A program made the translations under genes and the position numbers. Source: Saprospiraceae bacterium (GTDB taxonomy: Bacteria > Bacteroidota > Bacteroidia > Chitinophagales > Saprospiraceae). From it: a stretch of 36,733 nucleotides of DNA. The DNA is taken from positions 26,072 through 62,804 of the forward strand of contig JARGNR010000029.1 of assembly GCA_029212405.1 (NCBI GenBank), given 5' to 3'. Positions 16,922 through 24,664 of this stretch are shown here, piece after piece (positions within the stretch are counted from its first letter, which is position 1; the number at the start of each line of letters is the position of its first letter). Below the pieces are notes generated by a model. It did not search any database, was not told the origin of the DNA, and saw only the letters and a program-made list of their open reading frames with translations.

Positions 16922-18232
16922 ATGAATATTTCTATGAAAAAAATCGCTCTAGGACTGTTAAGTCTTTTCCTTATAGTAGGAACAATTAATGCGCAAGAGG
17001 GTAAAAAAGCTCTTAAAAAAGGGAGCAAAATGCTTAATAAGTATGGGACAAACGCAATTGATAATGCTGATCAATTAGATGAAGGTTTAATGTTGATTGA
17101 GAAAGCTTTTGAAAATGAGGATGTGAAGGGCCAAGCTAAAAATTATGTTGCACTTGGCGAAGCATACAGTGCAGTTGTTTCTGGACAAATTAATGCAAAG
17201 CTTCTAGATGAAACGTATGAGATTACGCAGCATAAATTAGGATTAAAAGCAATGGATGCGTTTGTGAAAGCTCATTCTATGGCTGAAAAGAAAGGAGATA
17301 AAAAAGATGCAGTTGCTGGTTTGCAGGCTGTGGAAAGTCATCTTAATAATGTAGCAATATATTATTTTCAAGTAAATGACTATGCCAATGCATTCGATTA
17401 CTTTAATGGTGCAGTGAAAGCATATGAATCATTAAAAGAGTTTGGCGGCGATTCTAGATTGGATCTGGAAGCGGATAGAATGGATCATTACTTTTATACT
17501 GCTGCGGCAGGATACTATGGTCAAAAAGGAGAAGCTGTTATTCCAGTGCTTGAATATCTAGTAGAAAATAATACAGATAAAGGATTGGTGTATGAAGCAC
17601 TATATAATATCTATTCTAAAACAGATGCAACTAAGGCAGTATCTTACTTGAATAAAGGTAGGGAGATGTTTCCTGATGATACAGGGTTGTTGTTTGCTGA
17701 GATTAACTACTACCTAGTAGAGGGTAAATTGGAAGTATTGATAGATAAGTTGAAAGCTGCGCAAGCAAAAGAGCCAGATAATGTTACTATTGTTACCACC
17801 TTAGGAAATGTATTTGATCAATTGAATGTTCAGGAAAGAACAGCAGGTAACTTTGATAAAGCGGATGAGTATTTTGCTGAAGCCTTCAAATATTACGGAG
17901 AAGCGATAGCAAAAGATCCTTCAAATTTTGACGCAGTATATAGTCAAGGTGCATTGTATTATAATAAAGCAGCATCTTATACGGACAGAATTAATGAGTT
18001 GGCTAATGATTTTTCAGCTGCAGGTACGAAGAAGTACAATGATTTAAAAGCTGAGATGGATGGATTTTTTGATGAAGCCATGCCATTTTTCTTAAAAGCA
18101 AATGAAATGAAGCCTGATGACTTAAATACATTGATTGCATTGAAAGAAATTCATGCAAGAAAAGATCAGCTTGATGTAGCTAATGAATACAAAGCAAAGA
18201 TTGAAGCCTTACAAGCTGGAGGCGGTCAATAA
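16922..18232 (+). CDS. Exported TPR-repeat protein
   Basis: This exported protein of about 436 aa has a signal peptide whose core is MKKIALGLLSLFLIVGTINA. Helical tetratricopeptide-like repeats occupy most of the length (for example NYVALGEAYSAVVSG, YANAFDYFNGAVKAYESL, and near the end DEAMPFFLKANEMKPDDLNTLIALKEIHARK). Several starts are possible: GTG 16901, ATG 16922 and ATG 16934. I favour 16922 for its A-rich upstream context, although 16934 also gives a perfect signal peptide. No catalytic motif is present; it is probably a periplasmic scaffold. It is monocistronic between gyrA and a strong terminator. I do not recognise a more specific name. Confidence 0.82.
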   Translation: MNISMKKIALGLLSLFLIVGTINAQEGKKALKKGSKMLNKYGTNAIDNADQLDEGLMLIEKAFENEDVKGQAKNYVALGEAYSAVVSGQINAKLLDETYEITQHKLGLKAMDAFVKAHSMAEKKGDKKDAVAGLQAVESHLNNVAIYYFQVNDYANAFDYFNGAVKAYESLKEFGGDSRLDLEADRMDHYFYTAAAGYYGQKGEAVIPVLEYLVENNTDKGLVYEALYNIYSKTDATKAVSYLNKGREMFPDDTGLLFAEINYYLVEGKLEVLIDKLKAAQAKEPDNVTIVTTLGNVFDQLNVQERTAGNFDKADEYFAEAFKYYGEAIAKDPSNFDAVYSQGALYYNKAASYTDRINELANDFSAAGTKKYNDLKAEMDGFFDEAMPFFLKANEMKPDDLNTLIALKEIHARKDQLDVANEYKAKIEALQAGGGQ

Positions 18233-18256
18233 GTAAAGACACATAAAGAAATTTAA

Positions 18257-18291
18257 AAAGGAGCAACACTCGATGTTGTTCCTTTTTTTTT
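18257..18291 (+). terminator. Rho-independent terminator after the TPR gene
   Basis: GGAGCAACA pairs with TGTTGTTCC (one G-U) around a 5-base loop, followed by nine T (18283-18291). An A-run precedes the stem. It starts 25 bp after the stop. Confidence 0.9.
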
Positions 18292-18493
18292 GCAATAATT
18301 CGAAGAAATCGATGTTTAAAGGATAATATTACCAATGCATAAAAATTAATTTCTGTAAGTATAGGGTCCAGGTGTTTAGGGGTAGACGTATTATAAGCTA
18401 TGGGTATGGTTTATTTAAATAAGGTGTACTTATTAAAAACCTTGTCTTCATATATGGTGTGTATTCTTCAAAACTATAGATAAGGTCGATAAA

Positions 18494-18503
18494 TGAGCGC
18501 TCA
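18494..18503. promoter_or_regulatory. Second copy of the TGAGCGCTCA palindrome
   Basis: The same 10-bp palindrome is found at 801-810 before the lipoprotein gene. Here it lies about 180 bp upstream of the putative dcw promoter. Confidence 0.2.
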
Positions 18504-18672
18504 ATACATGAAGACCGTCTTTAGGCCTTCTGGACTATGGAAAAATAACAATGCCCATGTTGGTTACGCCTTAAATCTATTGCTATACAGGTGATCGAGA
18601 GGTGTATTTTATCAAAAATGATATATTTATATATTAATGTGCTATTTATACATTATAATTAAATGTAATATG

Positions 18673-18680
18673 TATATTTG
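18673..18680 (+). promoter_or_regulatory. -7 box of the putative dcw promoter
   Basis: TATATTTG followed by CACG fits TAnnTTTG. Transcription would begin near 18687, leaving about 240 nt of leader before mraZ. Confidence 0.45.
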
Positions 18681-18795
18681 CACGATCAATTTTCCTGAAT
18701 TCTTCCAGGGAAATGAGATTCCAATCTGATACAGCTTTTCTATTTCTAGGGAAGCAGATAATAATAACCTGTTTTGTTTACAATAAAGTTATAAT

Positions 18796-18816
18796 GTGTA
18801 ATTCATTTGATTACAC
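18796..18816. promoter_or_regulatory. Inverted repeat GTGTAAT / ATTACAC in the dcw leader
   Basis: Perfect 7-bp arms are separated by 7 bp (TCATTTG). The element lies between the promoter box and the GTG repeats. It could be an operator or an RNA hairpin; no U-run follows, so it is not an intrinsic terminator. Confidence 0.35.
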
Positions 18817-18848
18817 GGTTTCATATATTATTGATTTTTTTCATATTT

Positions 18849-18894
18849 AGTGGAAAAAAGTGTGAATTCTGTGCTAATAAGTGGAGAAATGTGG
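18849..18894 (+). promoter_or_regulatory. Array of five GTG repeats, candidate MraZ operator
   Basis: GTG occurs at 18850, 18860, 18871, 18881 and 18891, each preceded by A or T. The units read AGTGG, AGTGT, TGTGC, AGTGG and TGTGG with spacers of 5-6 bp, so they lie on one face of the helix. MraZ is known to bind short direct repeats at about 10-bp spacing upstream of its own gene (TGGGA-type in E. coli, AAAGTG-type in mycoplasmas). Position 31 bp before the mraZ start and the repeat period support autoregulation of the cluster. Confidence 0.6.
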
Positions 18895-18924
18895 TAGATT
18901 TGAATTATCATTTAAAAAGATGGT

Positions 18925-19419
18925 GTGAAAAGTTACCAACTGACAGGAGAATATGAATGTAAGCTCGATGCCAAAGGGCGTCTAAGGCTACCTTCATCTC
19001 TAATCAGACAAATTGGTCACAATGGAGTCCTCGAGTTTGCGATTAATCGAGGCTTTGAAAAGCACCTTATGATGTATCCCAAAGATGTTTGGGAGGGAAA
19101 GACGAAAAAAATTAACCAGCTCAATATTTACAATACTAAAGAGCGGCAAGCATTAAGGTATTTTTATCGAGGCGCTTCCATGTTGTATATGGATAGTGCG
19201 GATCGGGTTCTAATTCCTTCGGCGTTGATTGAGTATTCAGGATTGAAAAAAGACGTGATCCTGTTTGCGTATCATGAGCAGATTGAATTGTGGGACAAAG
19301 AAAAGTACTATAAGATGTTGAATGATGAACCGGATTCATTTGCAGAGATTGCAGATGAGATATTCGGAGCTCAAGGCGGCGATGATGGCGAGCATGCTGA
19401 ATCAAATCCGAATGAGTGA
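18925..19419 (+). CDS. mraZ: MraZ, transcriptional regulator of the dcw cluster
   Basis: MraZ is a ring-forming DNA-binding protein with two SpoVT-AbrB-like domains. The first repeat shows GEYECKLDAKGRLRLPSSL (residues 8-26) and the second MDSADRVLIPSALIEYSGL (about 90-108), the expected duplicated pattern. At 164 aa it is a little longer than the usual 145-155 because of an acidic C-terminal extension. The start is GTG at 18925; the nearby ATG at 18920 is out of frame. It lies just after an array of 10-bp-spaced GTG repeats that it probably binds. Its stop overlaps rsmH by 8 bp. Confidence 0.93.
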   Translation: MKSYQLTGEYECKLDAKGRLRLPSSLIRQIGHNGVLEFAINRGFEKHLMMYPKDVWEGKTKKINQLNIYNTKERQALRYFYRGASMLYMDSADRVLIPSALIEYSGLKKDVILFAYHEQIELWDKEKYYKMLNDEPDSFAEIADEIFGAQGGDDGEHAESNPNE

Positions 19420-20311
19420 GTATCATGTGCCTGTCATGCTTGAAGAGTGTATTGCTGGTCTTAATCTAAAGTCAGATGGAAGTTATGTAGATGTAACTTT
19501 CGGTGCTGGCGGACATTCCCAATCGATTTTAAATAACATAGGTGTCAATGGACATTTATATGGCTTTGATCAAGATGATGATGCGGAGGCGAACAGGATA
19601 GATGATCCAAGGTTTGTGTTTATAAAAGCAAATTTTAGATATGTCAAAAAGTTTCTGCGAGTTGAAGGTGTGCGCAAAGTGGATGGAATTTTAGCTGATT
19701 TAGGGGTTTCTTCTTATCAGTTGGATTTTCCGGAACGCGGGTTTTCTTATCGTTTTGATGCAGAACTTGATATGCGAATGAATCATGGAGATGAGCTGAC
19801 TGCTGCTATTATTTTGAAAGAGTATAGTAAGGATGATTTGCAGATGTTGTTCAGTAGATTCGGAGAAGTGAGGAATGCTCGAACCTTGGCGAGGTTGATC
19901 GATCAAGAGAGAGAAGTTGCAGATGTAAAAACAACTTTTCAATTGAATGAGATCTTGGAAAGGGTTCGGTTTGGTCCAAGAGCAAAATATTTTGCTCAAG
20001 TGTATCAAGCATTGCGAATGGAAGTGAATCAAGAAGTTCAAGTGCTGGAGGAGATGTTGCAAGGAGGCTTGGATGTTTTGAAACCAGGTGGTCGATTTGT
20101 GGTGATGAGTTATCATTCTATCGAAGATCGAATAGTGAAAAACTTCTTTAAGACGGGTGATGTGAATGGGGTGTTGAAAAAAGATGATTTCGGAGTGATT
20201 GATAGGCCGTTTAAATTGATAAATAAAAAAGTGATTTTGGCGAGTGTGGATGAAGTGAGGCGAAATAGTCGGGCTAAAAGTGCAAAATTAAGAATAGCGG
20301 AGAAAATTTAA
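19412..20311 (+). CDS. rsmH: 16S rRNA m4C1402 methyltransferase RsmH
   Basis: RsmH transfers a methyl group from S-adenosylmethionine to N4 of C1402 of 16S rRNA. Motifs: HVPVMLEECIAGL (4-16), the SAM-binding YVDVTFGAGGHS (24-35), FDQDDDA, ILADLGVSSYQLD with ERGFSYRFDAELDMRM, then PGGRFVVMSYHSIEDRIVK and the C-terminal NSRAKSAKLRIAEK. I place the start at ATG 19412, giving MSEYHVPV and 299 aa, close to the family length. The frame stays open upstream inside mraZ, but those residues have no family match. The overlap with mraZ is 8 bp, the standard dcw arrangement. Confidence 0.95.
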   Translation: MSEYHVPVMLEECIAGLNLKSDGSYVDVTFGAGGHSQSILNNIGVNGHLYGFDQDDDAEANRIDDPRFVFIKANFRYVKKFLRVEGVRKVDGILADLGVSSYQLDFPERGFSYRFDAELDMRMNHGDELTAAIILKEYSKDDLQMLFSRFGEVRNARTLARLIDQEREVADVKTTFQLNEILERVRFGPRAKYFAQVYQALRMEVNQEVQVLEEMLQGGLDVLKPGGRFVVMSYHSIEDRIVKNFFKTGDVNGVLKKDDFGVIDRPFKLINKKVILASVDEVRRNSRAKSAKLRIAEKI

Positions 20312-20390
20312 AAAAGAGTAAATAAAATCCTAATGAATGAAGGTGTGTTGTGCATCTGAAGTTGAAAGGGGTGTAAAATAAAACCATTTG

Positions 20391-20705
20391 ATGACTAAGG
20401 GTCAACATAAGAAAACTACAAACTACGGATTCAAGGGAATCGAATGGCTTTTTATGAATTTGCCTTTTGTGTGCTACCTCGCATTGCTTGGTGTTGTGTA
20501 CATCTATAGTGTTCATAGCGTAGAAGGGAATCTACGAAAAATTGAAACGCTTAAGAGTGAAGTAAACGATACGAGATGGAGGTACATGGATATCAAACAG
20601 GAAATAATGTATGGTAGCACACAATCGCAAATTGAAAAGAAAGTCGCGGATTTGAATCTTAAACCTATCAGAACCGTGCCTATAAAAATTAAGGACTCTA
20701 AATGA
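20391..20705 (+). CDS. ftsL: FtsL-like small bitopic division protein
   Basis: This 104-aa protein has a short basic cytoplasmic N-terminus, one transmembrane helix (about 23-41, LPFVCYLALLGVVYIYSVH), and a periplasmic helical part with heptad spacing (VEGNLRKIETLKSEVNDTRWRYMDIKQEI), then a short conserved end (LNLKPIRTVPIKIKDSK). Size, topology and position between rsmH and ftsI identify it as the FtsL equivalent, although sequence identity in this family is always low. It should join FtsQ in the septal complex that activates FtsW/FtsI. The start is ATG 20391 rather than the adjacent TTG 20388. Confidence 0.72.
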   Translation: MTKGQHKKTTNYGFKGIEWLFMNLPFVCYLALLGVVYIYSVHSVEGNLRKIETLKSEVNDTRWRYMDIKQEIMYGSTQSQIEKKVADLNLKPIRTVPIKIKDSK

Positions 20706-20718
20706 GCGGGCAGGAAAG

Positions 20719-22827
20719 ATGGATAGGAAAAAAGAGTTACTAGTACGGGTTTATTTAGTCCTTGGGGCTTTCATAATACTGGCGATGTTGATCATGGTCA
20801 GGGTGGTAAAGGTATCTCTTATTGAAGGGGATAAGTGGAGAGATAAAAGTAAACATAATGTGACGATGCGTACTCTGACAGCAGAGCGTGGAAACATATA
20901 TTCTGAGGATTTCAATTTATTGAGTACCTCACTAAAGTTCTTTGAAATTCATATGGATCTTACGGTCTCAAACGAAAAGTATTTTCATGAAAATGTTGAT
21001 TCTTTGGCTTACTACTTAAGTACAACGGTAGGGAAGCACAAGACTCAAAAAGAGTGGAAATATGCACTTTTGACGGCCAAAAGAGCAAAAAAACAGTATT
21101 ATCCAATAGCTAAAAAAATAACTATTGATGAACTGAATAAGGTGAAAAAGTTTCCTGTCTTTCGGTTAGGAAGAAATAGAGGAGGTTTGATTTCTGAGTC
21201 TTTTAGTAAAAGGACGAAGCCTTATAGTGGATTTGCGAGCCGAACCATTGGAGAAGATAGAGAAAATGCTTCTAAAATTGGGCTGGAAGGGTATTTTGAT
21301 AAGTTTTTGAAAGGTGATTCAACGCAGGTTTTGATGAAGAGAATCTCACCAGTTAAGAATGATTGGGTGCCTATTTATGACTTGGAGGATTTTGAGCCAG
21401 GAAGAGGAAATGATATCGTAACCACTATAAATATTGATATTCAAGATGTAGTTCATAATGAATTACTTTCAAGAGTTGTAGAATTAGAGGCTGAAGCTGG
21501 AGCTGCGATTGTAATGGATGTTGAAACAGGAGCGATCAAAGCGATTTCTAATTTCAGGAGAATGTCCAATGGGAAGTATGGTGAAGTATATAATGATGCC
21601 ATAGGAAGGATGTCTGAACCAGGATCAACTTTTAAGTTGGCTAGTGTATTGGCTTTGTTGGATGATGGGTATTGTGACTTAGAATCTTCTGTTGATTTGA
21701 AAGGAGGGAAAATGAAATTCTATGATCAATGGATGTATGATTCAGAAAGACATGGATTGGGTAGAGTTACTCTGTCGGATGCTTTTAAGAAGTCATCAAA
21801 CGTCGGAATAGCCAAGTTGGTTCATGATCATTATAATAACAAAGATGGTAGAGTTCAGTTTGTAGAGAAATTAGCTCAATTGGGTGTTACTCAAAAGACA
21901 AATGTGGAAATCGTAGGGGAGAAAAATCCTAAAGTGAAGCATCCTACTAAGAATAAGAAGCAATGGTACGGTACAACGATTCCCTGGATGGCGCATGGTT
22001 ATGAATTAATGATGACTCCATTGCAAATGTTGTCCTTGTACAACACGGTTGCAAATGATGGGGTAATGATGAAGCCTTACTTGGTTTCTGAAATAAAAGA
22101 TGGAGAAAAAACAAAAAAGTTGTTTCGACCAAAAGTGGTCAACGAGAAAATAGCGAGTTCTCAAGCTATAAAAGGAGCGCAGAAATTGCTGCAGAGTGTA
22201 GTAGAAAGTGGAACGGGTCGAAAATTGAAATCCAGTATTGTGGATATCGCAGGAAAGACTGGGACTACACGGGTAAATTATGCAACGATCAAAGAAGGGG
22301 AGATGAAAGAGTATAACGCATCATTTGCAGGATACTTCCCAGCGGTAAATCCGAAATACTCAATGATCGTAGTGATATACAAGCCACATGGGAGTGTGTA
22401 TTATGGAGCATCGGCGGCTGGTCCTGCATTCAAGAAGATAGCAGAACGAATAACGACATTATCTGATAATTTGATTTACTCAGAAGAAAATCAAATTGTT
22501 GCGAAGATGGAATTACCAGAGTCAAATGCGGGGTATAAGAAAGATTTTGAGAAAGTATTTGATTATGTAGGATTAGACTACAAGACAAAAAAAGGAGGGA
22601 ACTGGGTAGAAGTGGATCCATTTGAAACAAAGATGTTAATTGATAAAAAGAAAATAAGCAAATCGAGAGTGCCTAGTGTGAAAGGCATGGGCGCTAGAGA
22701 TGCGATATATGTTCTTGAGAATCTAGGGATGAATGTAGATGTAAGTGGGGTAGGTAAAGTGATAAAGCAAACCATCAAGCCTGGAACCAAGATCACTGGT
22801 CAAGACATTACGATATTTTTAAATTAA
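20719..22827 (+). CDS. ftsI: Septal peptidoglycan transpeptidase FtsI (PBP3) with PASTA domain
   Basis: This is a class B penicillin-binding protein that cross-links septal peptidoglycan with FtsW. An N-terminal membrane anchor (about 9-30) precedes the pedestal domain (about 45-220, with ERGNIYSED). The transpeptidase domain has the three catalytic motifs: Ser303-Thr-Phe-Lys306 (SxxK), Ser359-Ser-Asn361 (SxN) and Lys513-Thr-Gly515 (KTG). The C-terminal 55 residues (RVPSVKGMGARDAIYVLENL onward) form a PASTA domain, common in Bacteroidota FtsI but absent from E. coli. 702 aa fits. The gene lies 13 bp after ftsL and 12 bp before murE. Confidence 0.95.
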   Translation: MDRKKELLVRVYLVLGAFIILAMLIMVRVVKVSLIEGDKWRDKSKHNVTMRTLTAERGNIYSEDFNLLSTSLKFFEIHMDLTVSNEKYFHENVDSLAYYLSTTVGKHKTQKEWKYALLTAKRAKKQYYPIAKKITIDELNKVKKFPVFRLGRNRGGLISESFSKRTKPYSGFASRTIGEDRENASKIGLEGYFDKFLKGDSTQVLMKRISPVKNDWVPIYDLEDFEPGRGNDIVTTINIDIQDVVHNELLSRVVELEAEAGAAIVMDVETGAIKAISNFRRMSNGKYGEVYNDAIGRMSEPGSTFKLASVLALLDDGYCDLESSVDLKGGKMKFYDQWMYDSERHGLGRVTLSDAFKKSSNVGIAKLVHDHYNNKDGRVQFVEKLAQLGVTQKTNVEIVGEKNPKVKHPTKNKKQWYGTTIPWMAHGYELMMTPLQMLSLYNTVANDGVMMKPYLVSEIKDGEKTKKLFRPKVVNEKIASSQAIKGAQKLLQSVVESGTGRKLKSSIVDIAGKTGTTRVNYATIKEGEMKEYNASFAGYFPAVNPKYSMIVVIYKPHGSVYYGASAAGPAFKKIAERITTLSDNLIYSEENQIVAKMELPESNAGYKKDFEKVFDYVGLDYKTKKGGNWVEVDPFETKMLIDKKKISKSRVPSVKGMGARDAIYVLENLGMNVDVSGVGKVIKQTIKPGTKITGQDITIFLN

Positions 22828-22839
22828 ACGTAATGATCT

Positions 22840-24312
22840 ATGACTCAAGAAAAAAAGTTGTTTGAAATACTTGATGATAATCTATTGATTCGTTTGATCG
22901 GTCAAGATGATGTGAAAGTGAAATCTTTGCAAATTGATTCACGGAAAGTCAACTCAGGAGACGCCTATTTTGCAATAAAGGGGCATATTTCTGACGGACA
23001 CGATTTCATTGAATCCGCGATCGAGAATGGGGCAGGTGTTATTTTTTGTGAGGATGTAAATTTTGAATATCCTTCAACGGTAACCGTTGCTCAAGTTCAA
23101 AGTGTACGAGATGTGGTTGCGCATTGTGCCGCTAAATTCTATGATCATCCTTCGGAAGATTTGGAATTGGTCGGGATAACGGGAACCAACGGAAAGACAA
23201 CAGTAGCCACCTTGTTATGGCAATTGTTTACTTCAATGGGGTATAAAGTGGGATTGATTTCTACAGTTGAAAATAAGATTGGAAATAAAATTATTCCTTC
23301 TACTCACACCACTCCTGATGTAATTAGTCTTAACAAGCTATTGGCTCATATGAAAGAGGAAGGCTGTGTGTATGTTTTCATGGAAGTGAGTTCACACGCG
23401 GTGGATCAAAAACGAATAAAAGATGTCGATTATGTGGGAGGTGTATTTACAAATATGTCTCACGATCACTTGGATTATCACAAGACATTCAAAGAATATA
23501 TATGGGCGAAGAAAAAGTTCTTCGATGCCCTTCCTTCGGACGCATTTGCTCTTGTAAATGTGGATGACAAGAGAGGTGAGGTTATGGTTCAGAATACAGA
23601 TGCAGAAAAGTTGACTTATGCGTTAAAACGCGGAGCTGACTATCGAGCAAAGATTTTGAGCAACAGTGTAGAAGGTTTACAATTAAGAATTGATGGACAT
23701 GAAGCACATTTTAGACTCGTAGGTGAGTTTAATGCTTACAATATACTTTCTGTATATGGGACAGCTGTGAAATTGGGATTTGATCCCATTGAAGTATTGC
23801 AACACTTGTCGAATATATCAGGAGCTGAAGGGAGATTTGAAAACATAAAAGTAGAAGGTGTAAGCAAAATCGGAATTGTCGATTACGCGCATACACCGGA
23901 TGCACTGGAAAATGTTCTGAATACCATTACAAAAGTGAAGTCTACTAAAAGTAAGATTGTCACAGTAGTAGGGTGTGGAGGAGATAGAGATGCGGCAAAA
24001 AGGCCTAAAATGGCAAGGATTGCGGCGCACTTGAGTGATACTATCATTTTAACCAGCGATAATCCGCGAACGGAGGATCCTGAAATGATTTTGAATGATA
24101 TGGAATCAGGCTTAGCTTCAGAAATGAAGAAAGGTATGATACGCATATCAGACAGGAAACAAGCGATCAAAACTGCGGTGATGATAGCTGGGCCAAATGA
24201 TATAATACTTGTGGCGGGAAAAGGACATGAAAAATACCAAGAAATAAATGGGGAGAAGTTCCCTTTTGATGATAAAAAAGTGCTTTTGACGGCGTTGTCG
24301 GAAAGTGCTTAA
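22840..24312 (+). CDS. murE: UDP-MurNAc-L-Ala-D-Glu:meso-diaminopimelate ligase MurE
   Basis: MurE is a cytosolic ATP-dependent ligase adding the third stem-peptide residue to the peptidoglycan precursor. The N-terminal UMAG-binding domain contains SLQIDSRKVNSGDAYFAIKG. The ATP loop is ITGTNGKTT (113-121). The DNPR motif at 407-410 (LTSDNPRTEDP) is the signature for meso-diaminopimelate rather than lysine. The C-terminal AGKGHEKYQE is also present. 490 aa is the normal length. A 352-bp gap follows before mraY, unlike the tight spacing elsewhere in the cluster. Confidence 0.96.
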   Translation: MTQEKKLFEILDDNLLIRLIGQDDVKVKSLQIDSRKVNSGDAYFAIKGHISDGHDFIESAIENGAGVIFCEDVNFEYPSTVTVAQVQSVRDVVAHCAAKFYDHPSEDLELVGITGTNGKTTVATLLWQLFTSMGYKVGLISTVENKIGNKIIPSTHTTPDVISLNKLLAHMKEEGCVYVFMEVSSHAVDQKRIKDVDYVGGVFTNMSHDHLDYHKTFKEYIWAKKKFFDALPSDAFALVNVDDKRGEVMVQNTDAEKLTYALKRGADYRAKILSNSVEGLQLRIDGHEAHFRLVGEFNAYNILSVYGTAVKLGFDPIEVLQHLSNISGAEGRFENIKVEGVSKIGIVDYAHTPDALENVLNTITKVKSTKSKIVTVVGCGGDRDAAKRPKMARIAAHLSDTIILTSDNPRTEDPEMILNDMESGLASEMKKGMIRISDRKQAIKTAVMIAGPNDIILVAGKGHEKYQEINGEKFPFDDKKVLLTALSESA

Positions 24313-24345
24313 AGATTGGTTCTATTATCATTCTCAGGTTGGTTT

Positions 24346-24407
24346 TAACAGTTGCGGTAAGCAAGAACCCATGCAAAAAGTTGTGTGTTGCTTACTGTCA
24401 ACTGTTA
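24346..24407. repeat. Long imperfect inverted repeat after murE
   Basis: The arms are TAACAGTTG-CG-GTAAGCAA and TTGCTTAC-TGT-CAACTGTTA, giving 17 pairs interrupted by a small internal loop. The apical loop is 23 nt. T-rich DNA (ATCTTTTAACTTTTTC) follows, so it may attenuate transcription. The size and near-symmetry also fit a decayed miniature element. Confidence 0.65.
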
Positions 24408-24466
24408 TCTTTTAACTTTTTCAACAATGGTTGGAAATTTATTGAGGGGGTTTTAATAGACATTTT

Positions 24467-24502
24467 GATTATAATTCGGTTCTACAATTAAGAATTGTAA
24501 TC
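24467..24502. repeat. Second inverted repeat in the murE-mraY gap
   Basis: GATTATAATT pairs with AATTGTAATC (one G-T), and a nested hairpin ACAATT-AAG-AATTGT uses part of the same arm. The two alternative pairings are mutually exclusive. Confidence 0.45.
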
Positions 24503-24664
24503 ATAGCGTAAGGCGGAAAGACGAGGAGGTCCAAGTAAGAAAACTACACATTTTTACTGACTCACTTGCGATTAGTAGATCACTACGGTCGTATAATAAT
24601 CAGTACTCTTCTGGATCAGTTCTTCTTCTTAAACTCGCTTATATATTAATGACGAAAAAAGAAG

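Larger units (their letters stand above)
18292..18924. other. Long gene-free region upstream of the dcw cluster
   Basis: Together with the terminator this is a 692-bp gap with no convincing reading frame, tRNA or insertion element. In order it holds a TGAGCGCTCA palindrome (18494), an AT-rich segment, a TATATTTG promoter box (18673), a 7-bp inverted repeat (18796-18816) and the GTG repeat array just before mraZ. It is best read as the control region of the dcw cluster, with a leader of about 240 nt. Confidence 0.6.
24313..24664. other. 352-bp gap inside the dcw cluster, between murE and mraY
   Basis: I found no gene here. It contains two inverted-repeat structures (24346-24407 and 24467-24502) and then about 160 bp of unstructured AT-rich DNA ending at the mraY start. 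In gammaproteobacterial clusters murF sits at this place; murF is generally elsewhere in Bacteroidota, and no murF remnant is readable in any frame I followed. It probably carries a partial terminator or processing site and perhaps a promoter for mraY. Confidence 0.6.

Noticed and set aside
19322-19411. Extended N-terminus of RsmH from an upstream in-frame ATG
   Set aside because: The extra 30 residues lie inside mraZ and do not resemble the family; ATG 19412 gives the expected start.
24313-24664. Remnant of murF between murE and mraY
   Set aside because: No Mur ligase motif is readable in the frames followed, and clusters of this phylum normally lack murF here.
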